DNA of 42,935 nucleotides from Nitrospirota bacterium (GTDB lineage: Bacteria > Nitrospirota > Thermodesulfovibrionia > Thermodesulfovibrionales > UBA6898). The first letter of the stretch is position 1, and the number at the start of each line of letters is the position of its first letter. The stretch is from assembly GCA_021811105.1 (NCBI GenBank), contig JAJZPM010000030.1:1-42935 (forward strand), in the 5' to 3' direction. The notes under the pieces were generated by a model that was not told the DNA's origin, did no database searches, and was given only the letters and a program-made list of their open reading frames with translations. Shown here one piece after another: positions 41,806 through 42,935 of this stretch. The position numbers and the translations under genes are program-made.

Positions 41806-42660
41806 ATGCTATTGCAGGACAATCTCACATTGGTCGAAGACTGCTTTAAAGATGCCAGGATCACCGACGATCTTTGTCCTTCGTCGATGAAGAAATACGC
41901 CAGCTCTATCAGGACATTTTTTCCAGTGATCGGCGACAAGAAATTCCAAGACCTGGGTAATGAAGACTTCGACCGGCTTATTATCCGAATGAAGGAGCGA
42001 GGCGCAAGCAGCGCCAGAATTTCCAATATTATCGCTTCCATGAAGTGGATAACAGCAAGATTGCAGGACAAAGGGATTGTTTCTGAGCGGCTGAATTTAC
42101 TAACCATCAGAAAGCCGAAGGTTATGAAAAAAGAAACAAACTATCTCACTGAAACGGAGGTTCGACAGTTTCTTGATTGTATTAAGCGCGACATCGCCCA
42201 GAGGGAGACTGTAAGAAATATACGCTTCTTTGCACTTGTCACCCTCCTGATGCAGACCGGCGCACGAATCGGCGAGGCGCTATCCATAAACAGAGACGAC
42301 ATAGATAGGCAAAATAAGGAGATAGGAATAATAGGAAAAGGTGGAAAACCACGGAAACTTTTTCTAAGAGAAGAGACCCTGCAACTGATAGACAACTACT
42401 TGTCAATACGGAGGGACAGTCAACAGGCGTTATTCGTCACGCAGGATCGGAAATCACGTTGGCAGCAGACTGACGTGGGAAGATCTTTCCGGAAGTATAA
42501 GCGGTTGTCGGGAATCAAGAAGAATTTTGTAATTCACACTTTGAGGCATACATTCGCCACTCAATATTTAATGAAAGGAGCCTGCATTAATGTAGTTCAA
42601 ACGGCATTGGGCCATTCCGACCCGGTTACCACTCTCAAATATTACCTTCCAGTTGCATAA
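41806..42660 (+). CDS. Tyrosine recombinase (XerC/D-like integrase)
   Basis: 284 residues from ATG 41806. The N-terminal ~105 residues form a SAM-like core-binding domain (MKKYASSIRTFFPVIGDKKF...ISNIIASMKWITARLQ). The catalytic residues are Arg154 (TGARIGEAL), a Lys in GKGGKPRK, His244 and Arg247 (HTLRH), His270 (LGHSD) and Tyr279 or Tyr280 (TLKYY). The protein ends four residues after the Tyr pair, shorter than XerC, so the C-terminal helix is reduced. The frame stays open upstream to 41509, but that 99-codon extension has no similarity or ribosome site. It probably catalysed integration at the tRNA-Arg at 36629. Confidence 0.9.
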   Translation: MLLQDNLTLVEDCFKDARITDDLCPSSMKKYASSIRTFFPVIGDKKFQDLGNEDFDRLIIRMKERGASSARISNIIASMKWITARLQDKGIVSERLNLLTIRKPKVMKKETNYLTETEVRQFLDCIKRDIAQRETVRNIRFFALVTLLMQTGARIGEALSINRDDIDRQNKEIGIIGKGGKPRKLFLREETLQLIDNYLSIRRDSQQALFVTQDRKSRWQQTDVGRSFRKYKRLSGIKKNFVIHTLRHTFATQYLMKGACINVVQTALGHSDPVTTLKYYLPVA

Positions 42661-42768
42661 AGATTGTAAATTAACAGCCACAAAAGCTTGATTGACGGGC
42701 TCTTGAGCCTGATGACACTCCTTATGCTGGAGTTCACCGAATGTTACCTCCAGGTCATAGTTCTTTTT
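42661..42768. other. Short spacer after the recombinase
   Basis: Holds a small stem GGGCTC-TT-GAGCCT near 42697-42710 without a T tract. No gene. Confidence 0.4.
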
Positions 42769-42848
42769 CCGTCATGCCCGAGGTTCTCAGTCGGGCATCC
42801 ATGTTTTCTTAAGAATGGATTCCCGCCTAAAGACTGCGGGAATGATAA
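42769..42848. repeat. Dispersed palindromic repeat, second copy type
   Basis: GTCATGCCCGA...TCGGGCATCC forms one hairpin and GGATTCCCGC...GCGGGAATGA a second; the ends resemble those of the repeat at 11299-11400. No ORF. Confidence 0.6.
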
Positions 42849-42857
42849 CATGAAAAA

Positions 42858-42929
42858 GTGCACCTCCGTTACAGGGTGATAGCATAAACTATCCCCTACG
42901 ATCTCAAAGGATCACATAAGGAGGTGCAC
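42858..42929 (+). promoter_or_regulatory. Inverted repeat masking the ribosome site of the gene starting at 42932
   Basis: GTGCACCTCC (42858-42867) is perfectly complementary to GGAGGTGCAC (42920-42929), which contains the AAGGAGG site of an ATG at 42932. Read-through RNA would pair the two and block translation, as in many insertion-sequence transposase genes. The gene itself is outside the window; only ATGA is visible. Confidence 0.5.
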
Positions 42930-42935
42930 ACATGA

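Noticed and set aside
41467-42660. Integron integrase with attC cassettes
   Set aside because: No integron-specific insert in the recombinase and no attC-like sites found.

Overview
The window is a bacterial chromosome segment (not a phage or plasmid) from an environmental Gram-negative bacterium. Two sigma-54 type promoters, a GAF/AAA+/Fis enhancer-binding protein, low-potential Fe-S proteins, SHOCT, two-CW and DUF1059 small proteins, and Met/His-rich secreted proteins together suggest a Nitrospirota or Desulfobacterota-like anaerobe or metal-exposed organism. This assignment is an inference from gene style; no marker gene here settles it.

Layout. 1-1.5 kb: the 3' end of a ferric-reductase-like flavoprotein and a VanZ protein. 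1.6-3.3 kb: a damaged pair of secreted-protein genes (a frameshifted His/Gly-rich protein running into an N-terminally truncated DUF2950 protein). 3.4-6.2 kb: a compact regulatory unit on the minus strand, in which a sigma-54 activator gene is followed by two palindromic enhancer-like sites, a -24/-12 promoter and an OsmC-DsrE operon. 6.4-9 kb: a tandem DUF1566 (Lcl-type) protein, a strong terminator, and secreted Met/Gly-rich proteins, some decayed. 8.9-11.2 kb: a Ca2+/cation exchanger with a 33-codon ORF overlapping its start, and a methyltransferase. 11.4-16.4 kb: a NapH/NosR-like membrane polyferredoxin divergent from a YHS-thioredoxin-reductase-like fusion, then DUF1059, a Met/His-rich secreted protein and an unknown protein; this block looks like metal or redox handling. 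16.5-26.7 kb: an ion-homeostasis block of ClC, P-type H+-ATPase, ClC, a LuxR-type regulator, a two-CW protein and a SulP anion transporter, with a 150-bp MITE-like palindromic element.

26.9-28.6 kb: ruins of a hybrid histidine kinase whose receiver domain remains open. 28.8-30.4 kb: motA-motB preceded by a near-consensus sigma-54 promoter, with no other flagellar gene in view. 30.4-34.5 kb: an ArnT/GT39-like glycosyltransferase, several small proteins, a flavoprotein, and a promoter-plus-rod-plus-terminator arrangement that looks like an unannotated structured RNA just upstream of a 2[4Fe-4S] ferredoxin. 34.6-36.7 kb: an AAA/DUF4143 ATPase and a tRNA cluster (Lys-CTT, Arg-CCG, His-GTG) ending in a 3' tRNA-Arg fragment that looks like an integration scar. 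36.7-42.9 kb: a likely accessory region with an XRE-like remnant, a PAS-GAF-GGDEF-EAL protein, a histidine kinase whose membrane region has decayed, a tyrosine recombinase, a dispersed repeat, and the start of another gene whose ribosome-binding site lies inside an inverted repeat.

The best-supported system is the self-contained sigma-54 stress module at 3.4-6.2 kb. The most novel candidate is the structured RNA at about 34.08-34.22 kb. Decay is common (at least five broken genes), so several apparent oddities may be pseudogenes or assembly errors rather than new biology.
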